Shown here in pieces: positions 8,127 through 15,508 of a stretch of DNA of 39,780 nt; the first letter of the stretch is position 1; each line of letters begins with the position of its first letter. Origin of the DNA: Candidatus Aminicenantota bacterium (GTDB lineage Bacteria; Acidobacteriota; Aminicenantia; Aminicenantales; Aminicenantaceae). The notes below the pieces were generated by a model that saw only the letters and a list, made by a program, of their open reading frames with translations, was not told the DNA's origin and did no database searches. The stretch lies in assembly GCA_030669305.1 (NCBI GenBank), contig DAOVDU010000010.1:1-39780 (forward strand). Reading direction: 5' to 3'. A program made the translations under genes and the position numbers.

Positions 8127-8497
8127 GAAGATTCTTCCTCTTCTTTTTCTTGACAGTTAATACAATATGGAGTCCAGGGAATAGCCTCCAGCCTTTTTTT
8201 CCCAATTTCTTGAGTACATCTCTGACAAATACCAAAAGTGCCTTTTTCAATTCTTTTTAGCGCCTCATTTATTAAAGACAGCTGCTTTCTCTCTTTATTA
8301 GAAAGGCTCAGCAGAAATTCTTTGGTGTAAGAGCTTTCTGCCCTATCCACTACATCCTGGGCAATCCCAGTCTCGACTTCTTTACTTTCTGTATAAAATT
8401 CACTCAAATGATGATTGATTTCTTTTTTCTTCTCGAGTAGCTCTTTCTTGTACCTTTCTTTTTCTCTTTTATTCAATATATCCCCCTTACTTAGCAT
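8123..8497 (-). CDS. DksA/TraR-family zinc-finger protein
   Basis: A 124-residue cytoplasmic protein with an N-terminal coiled-coil hairpin (KREKERYKKELLEKKKEI) and a C-terminal C4 zinc finger (Cys91, Cys94, Cys112, Cys115) with the family segment KGTFGICQRCTQEIGKKRLEA. Such proteins act in the RNA polymerase secondary channel or, for short Gram-positive forms, as YteA/sporulation-type regulators. The coiled-coil tip lacks a clear DksA DxxDxA pair, although DRAESS is nearby. ATG at 8497 overlaps rlmH by 11 bp. A TTG at 8476 (codon 8), right behind AAGGGGG with ideal spacing, may be the real start and would remove the overlap. Confidence 0.85.
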   Translation of the reverse strand: MLSKGDILNKREKERYKKELLEKKKEINHHLSEFYTESKEVETGIAQDVVDRAESSYTKEFLLSLSNKERKQLSLINEALKRIEKGTFGICQRCTQEIGKKRLEAIPWTPYCINCQEKEEEESS

Positions 8498-8954
8498 ATT
8501 GCATGCCTTTCAAGATAGTTAAAGAGCGGTAAATCTGTTCTAAAAGAATGACTCTAGTCAACTCATGAGAAAAAGTCATCTTTGAAAGAGAAAGAAAAAA
8601 ATCAGCCTTCTTCAAAATTCTCTCTTCCAAGCCCAGGAATCCTCCAACTACGAAAGTTATCACACGTGCTGAGCTTAATGAGATTTTTTCTAATAAAACA
8701 GCAAATTCCTTGGAGTTCATTTCCTTGCCTTCATGAAAGAGGCAGATAATATAATCCTCTTTAAAGTATTTTTCAAGTCCTTCGGCTTCAATTTTTTTAA
8801 TTCTAGTGGTAAATTTTTCTGCAATTCCTTTAGCTTGCTTTGTCTCTATTAGCTCGCATTTCTCCAATTGATTGATTCTTTTTAAATAAAAGTCCTGTAA
8901 GCCTTTTATATTTTTATCGTTTGTTCTCCCGGGCCACAGGATCTTTAATTTCAT
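8487..8954 (-). CDS. rlmH: 23S rRNA (pseudouridine1915-N3)-methyltransferase RlmH
   Basis: A 155-residue SPOUT methyltransferase that methylates pseudouridine 1915 in helix 69 of 23S rRNA. The knotted C-terminal SAM-binding region is clear: FVVGGFLGLEERILKKAD, then LSLSKMTFSHELTRVILLEQIYR, ending near the usual Y-h terminus (KGMQYAK). Length matches the family. It is the first gene of a minus-strand run with a DksA/TraR gene and comF, behind a predicted promoter at 9023-9051. Its own ribosome site is poor, with AGGAG lying 14 bp from the ATG. Confidence 0.95.
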   Translation of the reverse strand: MKLKILWPGRTNDKNIKGLQDFYLKRINQLEKCELIETKQAKGIAEKFTTRIKKIEAEGLEKYFKEDYIICLFHEGKEMNSKEFAVLLEKISLSSARVITFVVGGFLGLEERILKKADFFLSLSKMTFSHELTRVILLEQIYRSLTILKGMQYAK

Positions 8955-9022
8955 AGAAATCTTGACTGCTCCTATTTGTTAAAAATTAACTACCTCTCCT
9001 TTTTATTAAAAATTGTTCATAA

Positions 9023-9051
9023 AAAATAATGATTAAAATTGAAAATGTCAA
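9023..9051 (-). promoter_or_regulatory. Predicted sigma-70 promoter for rlmH-dksA-comF
   Basis: On the minus strand TTGACA (9046-9051) and TATTTT (9023-9028) are 17 bp apart. An A/T inverted repeat (CTATTTTTTT...AAAAAAATAG, 9052-9074) abuts the -35 and could act as an UP-element, an operator or a weak end signal for rsfS. The rest of the 158-bp gap holds the tandem tract at 9088. Confidence 0.55.
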
Positions 9052-9087
9052 CTATTTTTTTGAAAAAAAAATAGGTTCTGAAATAAA

Positions 9088-9114
9088 TAACTGACTAAAC
9101 TGGCTAAACTGATT
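9088..9114. repeat. 9-bp tandem tract touching the rsfS stop
   Basis: Units TAACTGACT, AAACTGGCT and AAACTGATT end within the rsfS stop codon (9113-9115, read on the minus strand). On the complement it contains CCAGTTTAGTCAGTT, close to the tract at 1193. Confidence 0.7.
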
Positions 9115-9493
9115 AATAGGTTATCTTTGGAGCATCGCCCCACAATTTTTCCAAAGAATAATATTCACGCGCTTTCTCGGAGAAAATATGAATTATAAAA
9201 CTCCCATAATCCATTAATATCCACTCTGCATTTTTCTTTCCTTCTATGCTCAAAGGCATAACATTTTTCTTTTTCAACTCCAGTGCAATATTCTCATAAA
9301 GAGCAAAGTTCTGCCTGCTGGAGTTTCCATGCATTATAATAAAAAAATCTGTAAAAGAAGATATCTCGCTTAAAAACAAAACAATGATATCTTCGCCTTT
9401 TTTTGCCTGGCTTGCCTTTACAGAAATTTTAACACCTCCAGGGAGACTTCGCTTGGAAAGTTTCTTTGATGGCTCTTTATTCATTTTTCTCAC
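9113..9493 (-). CDS. rsfS: Ribosomal silencing factor RsfS (Iojap family)
   Basis: RsfS binds uL14 on the 50S subunit and blocks subunit joining under starvation. The family core is complete: KGEDIIVLFLSEISSFTDFFIIMHGNSSRQ, then EGKKNAEWILMDYGSFIIHIFSEKAREYYSLEKLWGD (split here by my wording, continuous in the protein). At 126 aa it has a basic N-terminal extension of about 20 residues. It starts at GTG (9493) overlapping the nadD TGA as GTGA; an ATG three codons later is equally possible. The nadD-rsfS order is common in bacteria. Confidence 0.93.
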   Translation of the reverse strand: MRKMNKEPSKKLSKRSLPGGVKISVKASQAKKGEDIIVLFLSEISSFTDFFIIMHGNSSRQNFALYENIALELKKKNVMPLSIEGKKNAEWILMDYGSFIIHIFSEKAREYYSLEKLWGDAPKITY

Positions 9494-10155
9494 TGATAAA
9501 GCTTGTGTTTCTCAATATAGGCTCCCACAGACTCTGAAACCAGCCTTCTTATGGAATTTCTGCTCTTTACTCTTTTCCTTACTTCAGTCGACGAAATATC
9601 TAAAGCATCTATGGACAAAAGGAATATCTTAAAAAGATTTAACTTGTCCTCTTTTATTTCTTCGTATTGAGAAAGTTCATACATGCTGTCTACGTATTTC
9701 CAATCCAAGATTCTCCTTACATCATCTAAACAATATCCTGGCCTACTGATAACGATAAAGTAACATTGTTCCATCACTTTTTTATAGTCTCTCCAGGTAT
9801 CTATCTCTAAAAAAGCATCGATACCGAGGATAAAGAAAATCCACGCATCCGGAAAGATTTTTTTTATTTTACCCAATGTTATGATTGAGTAGGATCTTTC
9901 TTTTGCTTCGATCTCGATAGAAGATGGAATAAATCGAGGATAAGAAGCAACCGCTAGTTCGACCATGCTCAGCCTATCAAGCGGAGAAGCAACCTCAGAG
10001 GATTCTTTGTGAGGCGGAATATAAGAAGGGATAAATAGAATCTTATCTAATAAAAACTTTCTTTGCACAACTTCGGCTGCCTTCAAATGGCCCGAATGAA
10101 CTGGATTAAAAGTCCCGCCAAAAAGTCCAATCTTCTTCTTTTTTTTGAAGTTAAT
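9490..10155 (-). CDS. nadD: Nicotinate-nucleotide adenylyltransferase NadD, probable ATT start
   Basis: NadD adenylates nicotinate mononucleotide to deamido-NAD+, the substrate of NadE encoded at 5797. The ATP-binding signature GLFGGTFNPVHSGHL is present, as are IPPHK and the C-terminal ISSTEVRKRV motif. The first ATG/GTG/TTG-type codon in frame is a TTG at 10086, inside HL of that signature, so a protein starting there would lack the active site. The frame is open upstream to a TAA near 10180 with no ATG, GTG, TTG or CTG. ATT at 10155 follows GGAGGAG (10163-10169) by 7 bp and shares its last base with the obgE TAA. I therefore place the start there, giving 221 residues beginning with a Lys-rich run before the conserved IGLFGG. 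A second ATT at 10131 or a homopolymer error in the A8 run are the alternatives. Confidence 0.85.
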   Translation of the reverse strand: MNFKKKKKIGLFGGTFNPVHSGHLKAAEVVQRKFLLDKILFIPSYIPPHKESSEVASPLDRLSMVELAVASYPRFIPSSIEIEAKERSYSIITLGKIKKIFPDAWIFFILGIDAFLEIDTWRDYKKVMEQCYFIVISRPGYCLDDVRRILDWKYVDSMYELSQYEEIKEDKLNLFKIFLLSIDALDISSTEVRKRVKSRNSIRRLVSESVGAYIEKHKLYQ

Positions 10156-11167
10156 CTGTCTTCTCCTCCAGAATACTTAAAATCCTTCCCATCGAAGAAA
10201 TCAGTTCTTTAAGCCCTGTACTCTTTAAGGCGGAGATGGCAAGAAAAGGAAGCTCTTTTCTACGGGCCAATGTTTTTACTTTTTCCAATTTACCTTTATC
10301 CTCTCCAATAAGGTCAATTTTATTTGCGACTAAGATCTGAATCCTCTCATCCAATCGATGGTTGAAAGCTTCAAGTTCCTTCATAACAGTTATAAAGTCT
10401 TGTACCGGATCTCTCTGCATACAAGGAGAGACATCGATAAGATGAACCAATATTTTCGTCCTTTCCACATGTTTTAGGAATTTAATGCCCAATCCGTGGC
10501 CCAAGTGAGCACCTTCTATCAAACCTGGTATATCTGCAACAACATAACTCCTGAATTCATCCAAATCCACAACGCCTAAATTAGGGACAAGAGTAGTGAA
10601 GGGATAGTCTGCAATGACAGGTTTAGCCGATGAAATCTTTGATATGAGTGTGGATTTCCCCACATTTGGAAAACCGATAAGCCCCACATCAGCAATAAGT
10701 TTCAATTCCAGGATTAAATCTTTTTCCTCTCCTTGTTGTCCTTGTTCCCGTATCCTTGGAGACTGGTGAGTCGAAGAAGCAAAAGAGGAATTGCCTCTCC
10801 CTCCTTTCCCTCCTTTAGCAGCCAAAAACTTTATTCCTGGTGCAACAAAATCGAACAGAACTTCTTCCTTATTTTTTTCTCTTACAATAGTTCCCATGGG
10901 AACTTTGAGGCATAAATCATCTCCTCTTTTTCCCTGACGATTTCCACCTTCTCCATGAGCGCCTTTTCGGGCTTTATTTATAGGATGAAAGCGAAAGTAG
11001 GCAAGAGAATTGAGATCTGTATTGGAGACAAGAAAGATGCTTCCTCCATTGCCTCCACAGCCGCCATCAGGTCCGCCTCGAGGAACTCTTTTTTCCCTCC
11101 GGAAACTTACACACCCGTTTCCGCCTTTTCCAGCCCGGAGGATCACTTTAACCTGGTCAACGAACAT
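10151..11167 (-). CDS. obgE: Obg-family GTPase ObgE
   Basis: An essential GTPase acting in 50S assembly and stress signalling. The glycine-rich Obg fold occupies residues 1-158 (GGPDGGCGGNGGS, KGGKGGRGNSSFASS). The G domain has GFPNVGKST (165-173), the switch region DYPFTTLVPNLGVV, DIPGLIEGAHLGHGLG from 212 and NKID (282-285). At 338 aa it lacks the variable C-terminal OCT domain, as many bacterial forms do. It starts at ATG 11167, shortly after rpmA, in the conserved rplU-rpmA-obgE order. Confidence 0.97.
   Translation of the reverse strand: MFVDQVKVILRAGKGGNGCVSFRREKRVPRGGPDGGCGGNGGSIFLVSNTDLNSLAYFRFHPINKARKGAHGEGGNRQGKRGDDLCLKVPMGTIVREKNKEEVLFDFVAPGIKFLAAKGGKGGRGNSSFASSTHQSPRIREQGQQGEEKDLILELKLIADVGLIGFPNVGKSTLISKISSAKPVIADYPFTTLVPNLGVVDLDEFRSYVVADIPGLIEGAHLGHGLGIKFLKHVERTKILVHLIDVSPCMQRDPVQDFITVMKELEAFNHRLDERIQILVANKIDLIGEDKGKLEKVKTLARRKELPFLAISALKSTGLKELISSMGRILSILEEKTD
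10163..10169 (-). promoter_or_regulatory. Strong Shine-Dalgarno deciding the nadD start
   Basis: GGAGGAG on the minus strand inside the end of obgE, 7 bp before ATT at 10155. No other possible start codon lies at suitable distance, which is the main argument for a non-canonical start. Confidence 0.6.
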
Positions 11168-11188
11168 ATCTAGCGGAGCCTGAACCTC

Positions 11189-11443
11189 CTAAGAAGGAAT
11201 GACAGAGACAATTTTACTCTTCCTCCCTTTAGTTTCAAAGCGAACCATTCCAGATATCTTAGCAAAGAGGGTATCGTCTCCTCCTCTCCCAACGTTTTTT
11301 CCAGGCTTAAACGGGGTTCCTCTCTGTCGTATTAGGATAGAACCAGCTGGGACGTACTGACCTGCCGACCGCTTGACACCAAGCCTCTTTGAACGGCTGT
11401 CCCTTCCATTCTTCGCACTTCCGCCAGATTTCTTATGAGCCAT
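11189..11443 (-). CDS. rpmA: 50S ribosomal protein L27
   Basis: bL27 lies near the peptidyl-transferase centre. The 84 residues begin [16 protein letters not shown], the standard form, so there is no cleavable N-terminal leader as in Firmicutes. The [21 protein letters not shown] segment is typical. It starts 1 bp after the rplU stop. Confidence 0.98.
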   Translation of the reverse strand: MAHKKSGGSAKNGRDSRSKRLGVKRSAGQYVPAGSILIRQRGTPFKPGKNVGRGGDDTLFAKISGMVRFETKGRKSKIVSVIPS

Positions 11444-11444
11444 T

Positions 11445-12041
11445 CTATTTCTCCTTGTTTATGGTAGATTTCTTCGCTTTGACAGCGGCTTTAGTTCCAG
11501 TCTTCTTCCCAACAGGAGATTTTCTCTTTGATTTTTCAGTACTGACAGCTCTGGCTTTTGGTTTAGCAGCGATTACCTTCTTTGCTTGCTTTTTTGCTTC
11601 CTTTTTTATAGGTGTTTCAGCTTTTTTCTCCTTTAGTTTTGCTTCAGCCTTTGGTTCTTGTTTTTTGACTTTCTCCTTTTCTTCAGCCTTCTTTACTGGT
11701 GCTGGTTTCTTCTTGGGCGATACTTTCATATCTGATACGATCTCCTCGATTTTGATTCTTGTCAGCTCCTGCCGGTGCCCTCTTTTTTTCTTGTATTGCT
11801 TTCTCCTTTTCTTCTTGAAGACAATAACTTTTTTATCTTTGAAATTCGCAATAACCTCAGCATTAACCAGAGCCTTCTCAATAAAGGGAGTTCCTATCAT
11901 AGTCTCTTCCTCATGCTCTATAAGGAGAACCTGATTAAAAGCGATGTTCTGGCCCTCCTCTGCGTCGAGTTTTTCGACTTGAAGAATATCTCCCTTTTTA
12001 ACCTTGTATTGTTTTCCTCCTGTTTTTATAACAGCAAACAT
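11445..12041 (-). CDS. rplU: 50S ribosomal protein L21 with long basic C-terminal tail
   Basis: Residues 1 to about 103 are a complete bL21 ([25 protein letters not shown] at the start, [17 protein letters not shown] near the end of the core). The next 95 or so residues are a low-complexity Lys/Ala/Pro/Glu tail, reminiscent of histone-H1-like bacterial tails, roughly doubling the usual length of about 100 aa. The tail is in frame with no break and runs to 1 bp before rpmA, so it is a real extension and not a separate gene. It probably adds RNA contacts, but its function is unknown. First gene of the ribosomal/obgE/nadD run. Confidence 0.96.
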   Translation of the reverse strand: MFAVIKTGGKQYKVKKGDILQVEKLDAEEGQNIAFNQVLLIEHEEETMIGTPFIEKALVNAEVIANFKDKKVIVFKKKRRKQYKKKRGHRQELTRIKIEEIVSDMKVSPKKKPAPVKKAEEKEKVKKQEPKAEAKLKEKKAETPIKKEAKKQAKKVIAAKPKARAVSTEKSKRKSPVGKKTGTKAAVKAKKSTINKEK

Positions 12042-12099
12042 CTTTCTACCTTTATTTTAGTTAAATTGCAAAAATTATCATTGAAAGAAACGGAACCTA

Positions 12100-12128
12100 A
12101 ATTTAACATATGACTATTCTTATGTCAA
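12100..12128 (-). promoter_or_regulatory. Predicted sigma-70 promoter for the rplU operon
   Basis: On the minus strand TTGACA (12123-12128), a 17-bp spacer and TAAATT (12100-12105). The expected start gives a leader of about 50 nt before rplU. It is back to back with the tRNA-Val promoter. Confidence 0.6.
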
Positions 12129-12140
12129 TTCCAATATTCC

Positions 12141-12169
12141 TTGACAAAAAATAATCTTTTCTCTACCTT
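12141..12169 (+). promoter_or_regulatory. Predicted promoter for tRNA-Val
   Basis: Perfect TTGACA (12141-12146) followed after 17 bp by TACCTT (12164-12169), a weak -10. The tRNA begins at 12204. An A/T-rich TATAAA at 12194 is too close to the tRNA to serve as its -10. Confidence 0.45.
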
Positions 12170-12203
12170 AATTATGGTTTTCAAAGTCAAGGCTATAAAT
12201 AAA

Positions 12204-12278
12204 GGGCGGTTAGCTCAGCGGTAGAGTACCGGTCTTACAAACCGGGTGTCACTGGTTCGAATCCAGTACCGCCCACCA
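12204..12278 (+). tRNA. tRNA-Val (anticodon TAC), CCA encoded
   Basis: Acceptor GGGCGGT pairs with ACCGCCC. The anticodon stem CCGGT/ACCGG encloses loop CTTACAA with anticodon TAC. The T arm has GGTTCGAATCC. Discriminator A and CCA are encoded at 12275-12278. A degenerate copy of its 3' half lies at 16393-16423. Confidence 0.97.
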
Positions 12279-12372
12279 GATATTCCTTGGATTTATCAGG
12301 GGAAATTAGCTGTTCCTTTAATTCTGCCCTTTAAGCACCGTTAGCCGTAATTGGGCGATTTCAGTAAAAATC

Positions 12373-12400
12373 TTTACTAAAGAATTAGTTTTTATATAAT
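12373..12400 (+). promoter_or_regulatory. Predicted sigma-70 promoter for the PAS kinase
   Basis: TTTACT (12373-12378), 16-bp spacer, perfect TATAAT (12395-12400), about 22 bp before the TTG start. The preceding 12279-12372 shows no gene, only a short GTTAGCC/GTAATT-like echo of the dispersed tracts. Confidence 0.5.
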
Positions 12401-12422
12401 AATATCAAAAGGAGAAATTTTA

Positions 12423-13949
12423 TTGAGCAAGGAAAATGAAGTCACAAAAGAATTCTTAGATAATATCTTGGCAAGCATGGATGGGGGGGTCTTTACTGTA
12501 GACAAAAATGCTAGGATCACCACATTTAATCGTGCTGCTGAGGAGATTACTGGTTTCAAGAAAGAGGAAGTACTGAATAAGGAATGTCGTCATATTCTTA
12601 AGAGTGATCTCTGTAAAGGAAAATGTCCTTTAAAAGAAACCTTAAAAACTGGAAAACCGATTTTTAATTATGAGATCATGATCATCAATAAAGCAGGGAA
12701 TAAAGTTCCTGTAAACATAACGACTTCACCGTTGCGATCCAGCAATAATGAGATAATTGGCGCTATAGAAAACTTCAGGGATTTAACCAAACATAAGGGA
12801 TTATGGGGGAAGTTGCGCCAGGAAAGAAACAGAGCACAGCAGTACCTAAATATAGCGGGTTGTATAATCGTAGCTATTAATGACAAAGGAATCGTCACCC
12901 TTATCAACAAAAAGGGATGTGATGTTTTGGGTTTCAAAGAAGAAAAAATTATTGGCAATAACTGGTTTGGTTTATGTGTCCCGGAAAGAGTGAGGAAAGA
13001 AAGAATAGGTTCTTTCAAAAAACTGATGGCTGGAAAAAACGAGATGGTTGAAGACTATGAAAACTCAATTTTGACCAAATCTGGTGAGGAAAGGATTATC
13101 GCATGGCACAATACTTTACTAACAGATGAAAAGGGTCATATCATTGGCACCCTTAGTTCAGGAGCAGACATCACCAAGCGTAAGCAAGCAGAGGCAGAAT
13201 CGATCAGATCAGAAAAATTAGCCTCCTTAGGCCAGTTAGCCGCAAGCGTTGCTCACGAAGTAAATAATCCATTAGCCGGCATTCTGGTCTATATAAAACT
13301 TCTTCTCAAGAAGTATAAAGAAAAAAAACTGCAGACTGAAAGGACAGAAGAGCAGCTTTTGAAGATGGAAAAAGAACTGGAGAGAACTTCCCGGATAATC
13401 AGAAATCTTCTCGATTTCTCACGCCAATCAGAACCAAACATAAGACCAGTCGAACTGAATAAAGTAGTAGAAGCAGCTTTGTTATTAGTCGGACATCAAA
13501 TTAGCCTTGAAAAGATAAGGCTTGAGAAGAACTTAGATGAGCAACTTCCTCTTGTTCTTGCGGACTTTGACCAAATCCAGCAGATATTGATGAATATCAT
13601 CCTGAATGCGACTCAGGCAATGCCTAAGGGCGGTAACTTAACAATTACCACATCGGTTTCTAAAGGCATTAAAATAAGTGAATCACTAAAAAATCCTGTT
13701 AGAATTGATATCAGGGATACAGGAGTTGGTATTTCCAAAGAAAATCTGAGTAAACTTTTCACACCTTTCTTCACAACTAAAGAAAAAGGCAAAGGTGTGG
13801 GACTTGGATTACCAGTTGTTCATGGGATTATTGAGCGGCATAAAGGAAAGATAGAAGTAGACAGTGAGCCAAACGTAGGTACAACATTTACGATATATCT
13901 GGAGGTTATGGATGAAAAAGAGGACAAAAATACTCGTCGTAGACGATGA
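12423..13949 (+). CDS. Cytoplasmic PAS-PAS sensor histidine kinase (NtrB/AtoS-like)
   Basis: A 508-residue soluble kinase with no membrane segment. PAS1 (about 10-125) carries a cysteine set (KECRHILKSDLCKGKCPLKET) suggestive of redox or metal sensing. PAS2 (about 130-255) follows. The HisKA box SVAHEVNNPLAG has the phospho-His near residue 278. The HATPase_c domain has the N box (NIILNATQAM), DTGVGI and GVGLGLPVV. The TTG start is supported by AGGAG 8 bp upstream, and no in-frame ATG lies nearby. Its last 38 bp overlap the next gene, a sigma-54 activator that is very likely its partner. Confidence 0.93.
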   Translation: MSKENEVTKEFLDNILASMDGGVFTVDKNARITTFNRAAEEITGFKKEEVLNKECRHILKSDLCKGKCPLKETLKTGKPIFNYEIMIINKAGNKVPVNITTSPLRSSNNEIIGAIENFRDLTKHKGLWGKLRQERNRAQQYLNIAGCIIVAINDKGIVTLINKKGCDVLGFKEEKIIGNNWFGLCVPERVRKERIGSFKKLMAGKNEMVEDYENSILTKSGEERIIAWHNTLLTDEKGHIIGTLSSGADITKRKQAEAESIRSEKLASLGQLAASVAHEVNNPLAGILVYIKLLLKKYKEKKLQTERTEEQLLKMEKELERTSRIIRNLLDFSRQSEPNIRPVELNKVVEAALLLVGHQISLEKIRLEKNLDEQLPLVLADFDQIQQILMNIILNATQAMPKGGNLTITTSVSKGIKISESLKNPVRIDIRDTGVGISKENLSKLFTPFFTTKEKGKGVGLGLPVVHGIIERHKGKIEVDSEPNVGTTFTIYLEVMDEKEDKNTRRRR

Positions 13950-15264
13950 AAGCATAGTAAGAGAATCACTCCGCGACTGGCTGGAAAGTGTTGATTATAA
14001 AGTGCTAATTGCCGATTCTGGAGAGGAAGCACTCCGGATAATCAGGCAGAAGAAGATCAAAATTATGGTTGCCGACCTAATCATGCCAGGCATGAACGGT
14101 ATCGAACTAATGAAAGAGGCAAGAAAAATAGTTCCTACAATCTCTACGGTCATTATAACGGCTCACGGCTCAATACAAACCGCAATAACCGCGATAAGAG
14201 AAGGCGCTCATGATTACATCGAAAAACCGTTCTGCCCGGAAAAAGTTGAACTTCTCATAAAAAATTTGAAGGAACATCAGGATCTGATTGAGGAAAATAT
14301 CTCTTTGCGGCGGAGGATTGAGGATAGATACAACTTCGAGGGGATCATCGCTAAAAGCCATAAGATGCTAAAAATATTTGAACTTATTAAAACAGTAGCC
14401 CCAACTAGTGCCACTTTATTAATTACTGGAAAAACAGGTACAGGCAAGGAAGTTGTTGCCAGGGCTATTCATCACCAAAGTCAACGACGAAACAAACCCT
14501 TTATTGTCACAAGTTGCGCAGCCCTTCCAGAAAGTCTCCTGGAAAGTGAACTTTTCGGTCATGAAAAAGGCTCCTTTACAGGTGCGGTGGAAAGAAAGAA
14601 AGGTAAGTTCGAAGCGGGAGATAAAGGCACTCTATTTCTTGATGAAATAGGCGAAATAAACGCCAATACACAGATCCATCTACTAAGAGCGCTTGAAGAG
14701 AAAAAAATTACCAGAGTTGGCGGTAACGAAGAAATTGATGTTGATGTACGTGTCATTACTGCTACAAATAGGCATTTGAAAACTTTGGTTGAGCAGGGGA
14801 AATTCAGAGAGGATCTGTATTACCGATTAAATGTAGTAACTATTGACCTCCCCCCGCTTATGGATAGAAGAGAGGATATCCTCCCATTGGCTGAGCATTT
14901 CTTAAAAAAGTATGCTGAGGAAAATAAAAATCGTATTAAAAATTTCTCTCCTGAGGTAGTAGAATTTATGCTGAATTACTCCTGGCCCGGTAATGTTAGA
15001 GAGTTAGAAAACATGATCGAACGCGGCGTTATTCTATCAAAAAACAATGCAATCACTCTAGCTGAACTTCCACAGGACATTATTCATCCAACTCCTGCAG
15101 AAAGAAAAACCATCGAGGCAGTGATGAGAAATCATATTATTAATATACTTGAGGAGACAAAAGGTAATATTTCAAAGGCAGCGAGAATACTTGGTATCCG
15201 GCGGATGACTCTTTATAATAAGCTAAAAAAATATAACTACAGTGTCAACAATTTAGACACTTAA
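13912..15264 (+). CDS. NtrC-family sigma-54-dependent response regulator
   Basis: A 450-residue enhancer-binding protein. The receiver has acidic DDE near 11-13, phospho-Asp55 (VADLIMPG) and the KPF lysine. The AAA+ domain has Walker A GKTGTGKE (about 171-178), the sigma-54 contact loop as GSFTGA rather than GAFTGA (about 219), Walker B LFLDEIGE and the R-finger region. The Fis-type HTH is at the end (NISKAARILGIRRMTLYNKLKKY). ATG at 13912 has GGAGG 6 bp upstream, inside the kinase gene. It probably binds near the sigma-54 promoter found just downstream. Confidence 0.95.
   Translation: MKKRTKILVVDDESIVRESLRDWLESVDYKVLIADSGEEALRIIRQKKIKIMVADLIMPGMNGIELMKEARKIVPTISTVIITAHGSIQTAITAIREGAHDYIEKPFCPEKVELLIKNLKEHQDLIEENISLRRRIEDRYNFEGIIAKSHKMLKIFELIKTVAPTSATLLITGKTGTGKEVVARAIHHQSQRRNKPFIVTSCAALPESLLESELFGHEKGSFTGAVERKKGKFEAGDKGTLFLDEIGEINANTQIHLLRALEEKKITRVGGNEEIDVDVRVITATNRHLKTLVEQGKFREDLYYRLNVVTIDLPPLMDRREDILPLAEHFLKKYAEENKNRIKNFSPEVVEFMLNYSWPGNVRELENMIERGVILSKNNAITLAELPQDIIHPTPAERKTIEAVMRNHIINILEETKGNISKAARILGIRRMTLYNKLKKYNYSVNNLDT
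15241..15261. promoter_or_regulatory. AGTGTC-N9-GACACT dyad, candidate enhancer site
   Basis: A perfect 6-bp inverted repeat in the last codons of the sigma-54 activator gene. Its centre is about 140 bp upstream of the -24/-12 promoter at 15390, a typical enhancer distance. A further AGTGTAA occurs at 15351-15357. Confidence 0.4.
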
Positions 15265-15389
15265 TGTCCATATAATTTACACCATCGCCCTCTTTTATAG
15301 TCTTTCGACAATCCTGCTGTTTATCATAACCCCTTTATTTTTATAGAGTTAGTGTAATTCTTAAAATAATCTTTAAACTATGCGTTTTT

Positions 15390-15404
15390 TGGCACACTAT
15401 TTGC
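15390..15404 (+). promoter_or_regulatory. Sigma-54 (-24/-12) promoter
   Basis: TGGCAC-N5-TTGC with a run of T before it, a full consensus match with invariant GG and GC. It lies in the 244-bp gap before the Cys-rich response regulator. Transcription should start about 15415, leaving a 5' leader of about 95 nt. I found no other full match on either strand of the window. Confidence 0.88.
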
Positions 15405-15508
15405 TATATAAATCTATCTAATGAGATAACTAATTCCAATAGGATAGTCACTAACGTCTGAACCGTCCTAAAGGAAATAAGTTAAAAAACAAAGATTGGA
15501 GGTTAACA

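Noticed and set aside
10086-10088. TTG at 10086 as the nadD start
   Set aside because: It would remove GGTFNPVH, the nucleotide-binding motif needed for activity, although that motif is intact in frame upstream.
11389-11934. 181-codon plus-strand frame opposite rplU and rpmA
   Set aside because: Phe/Ser-rich composition is the mirror of the Lys-rich L21 tail; both genes on the other strand are certain.
13105-13119. TGGCAC-like start of a sigma-54 site
   Set aside because: It lies inside the PAS kinase gene and continues AATAC-TTTA, lacking the -12 GC element.
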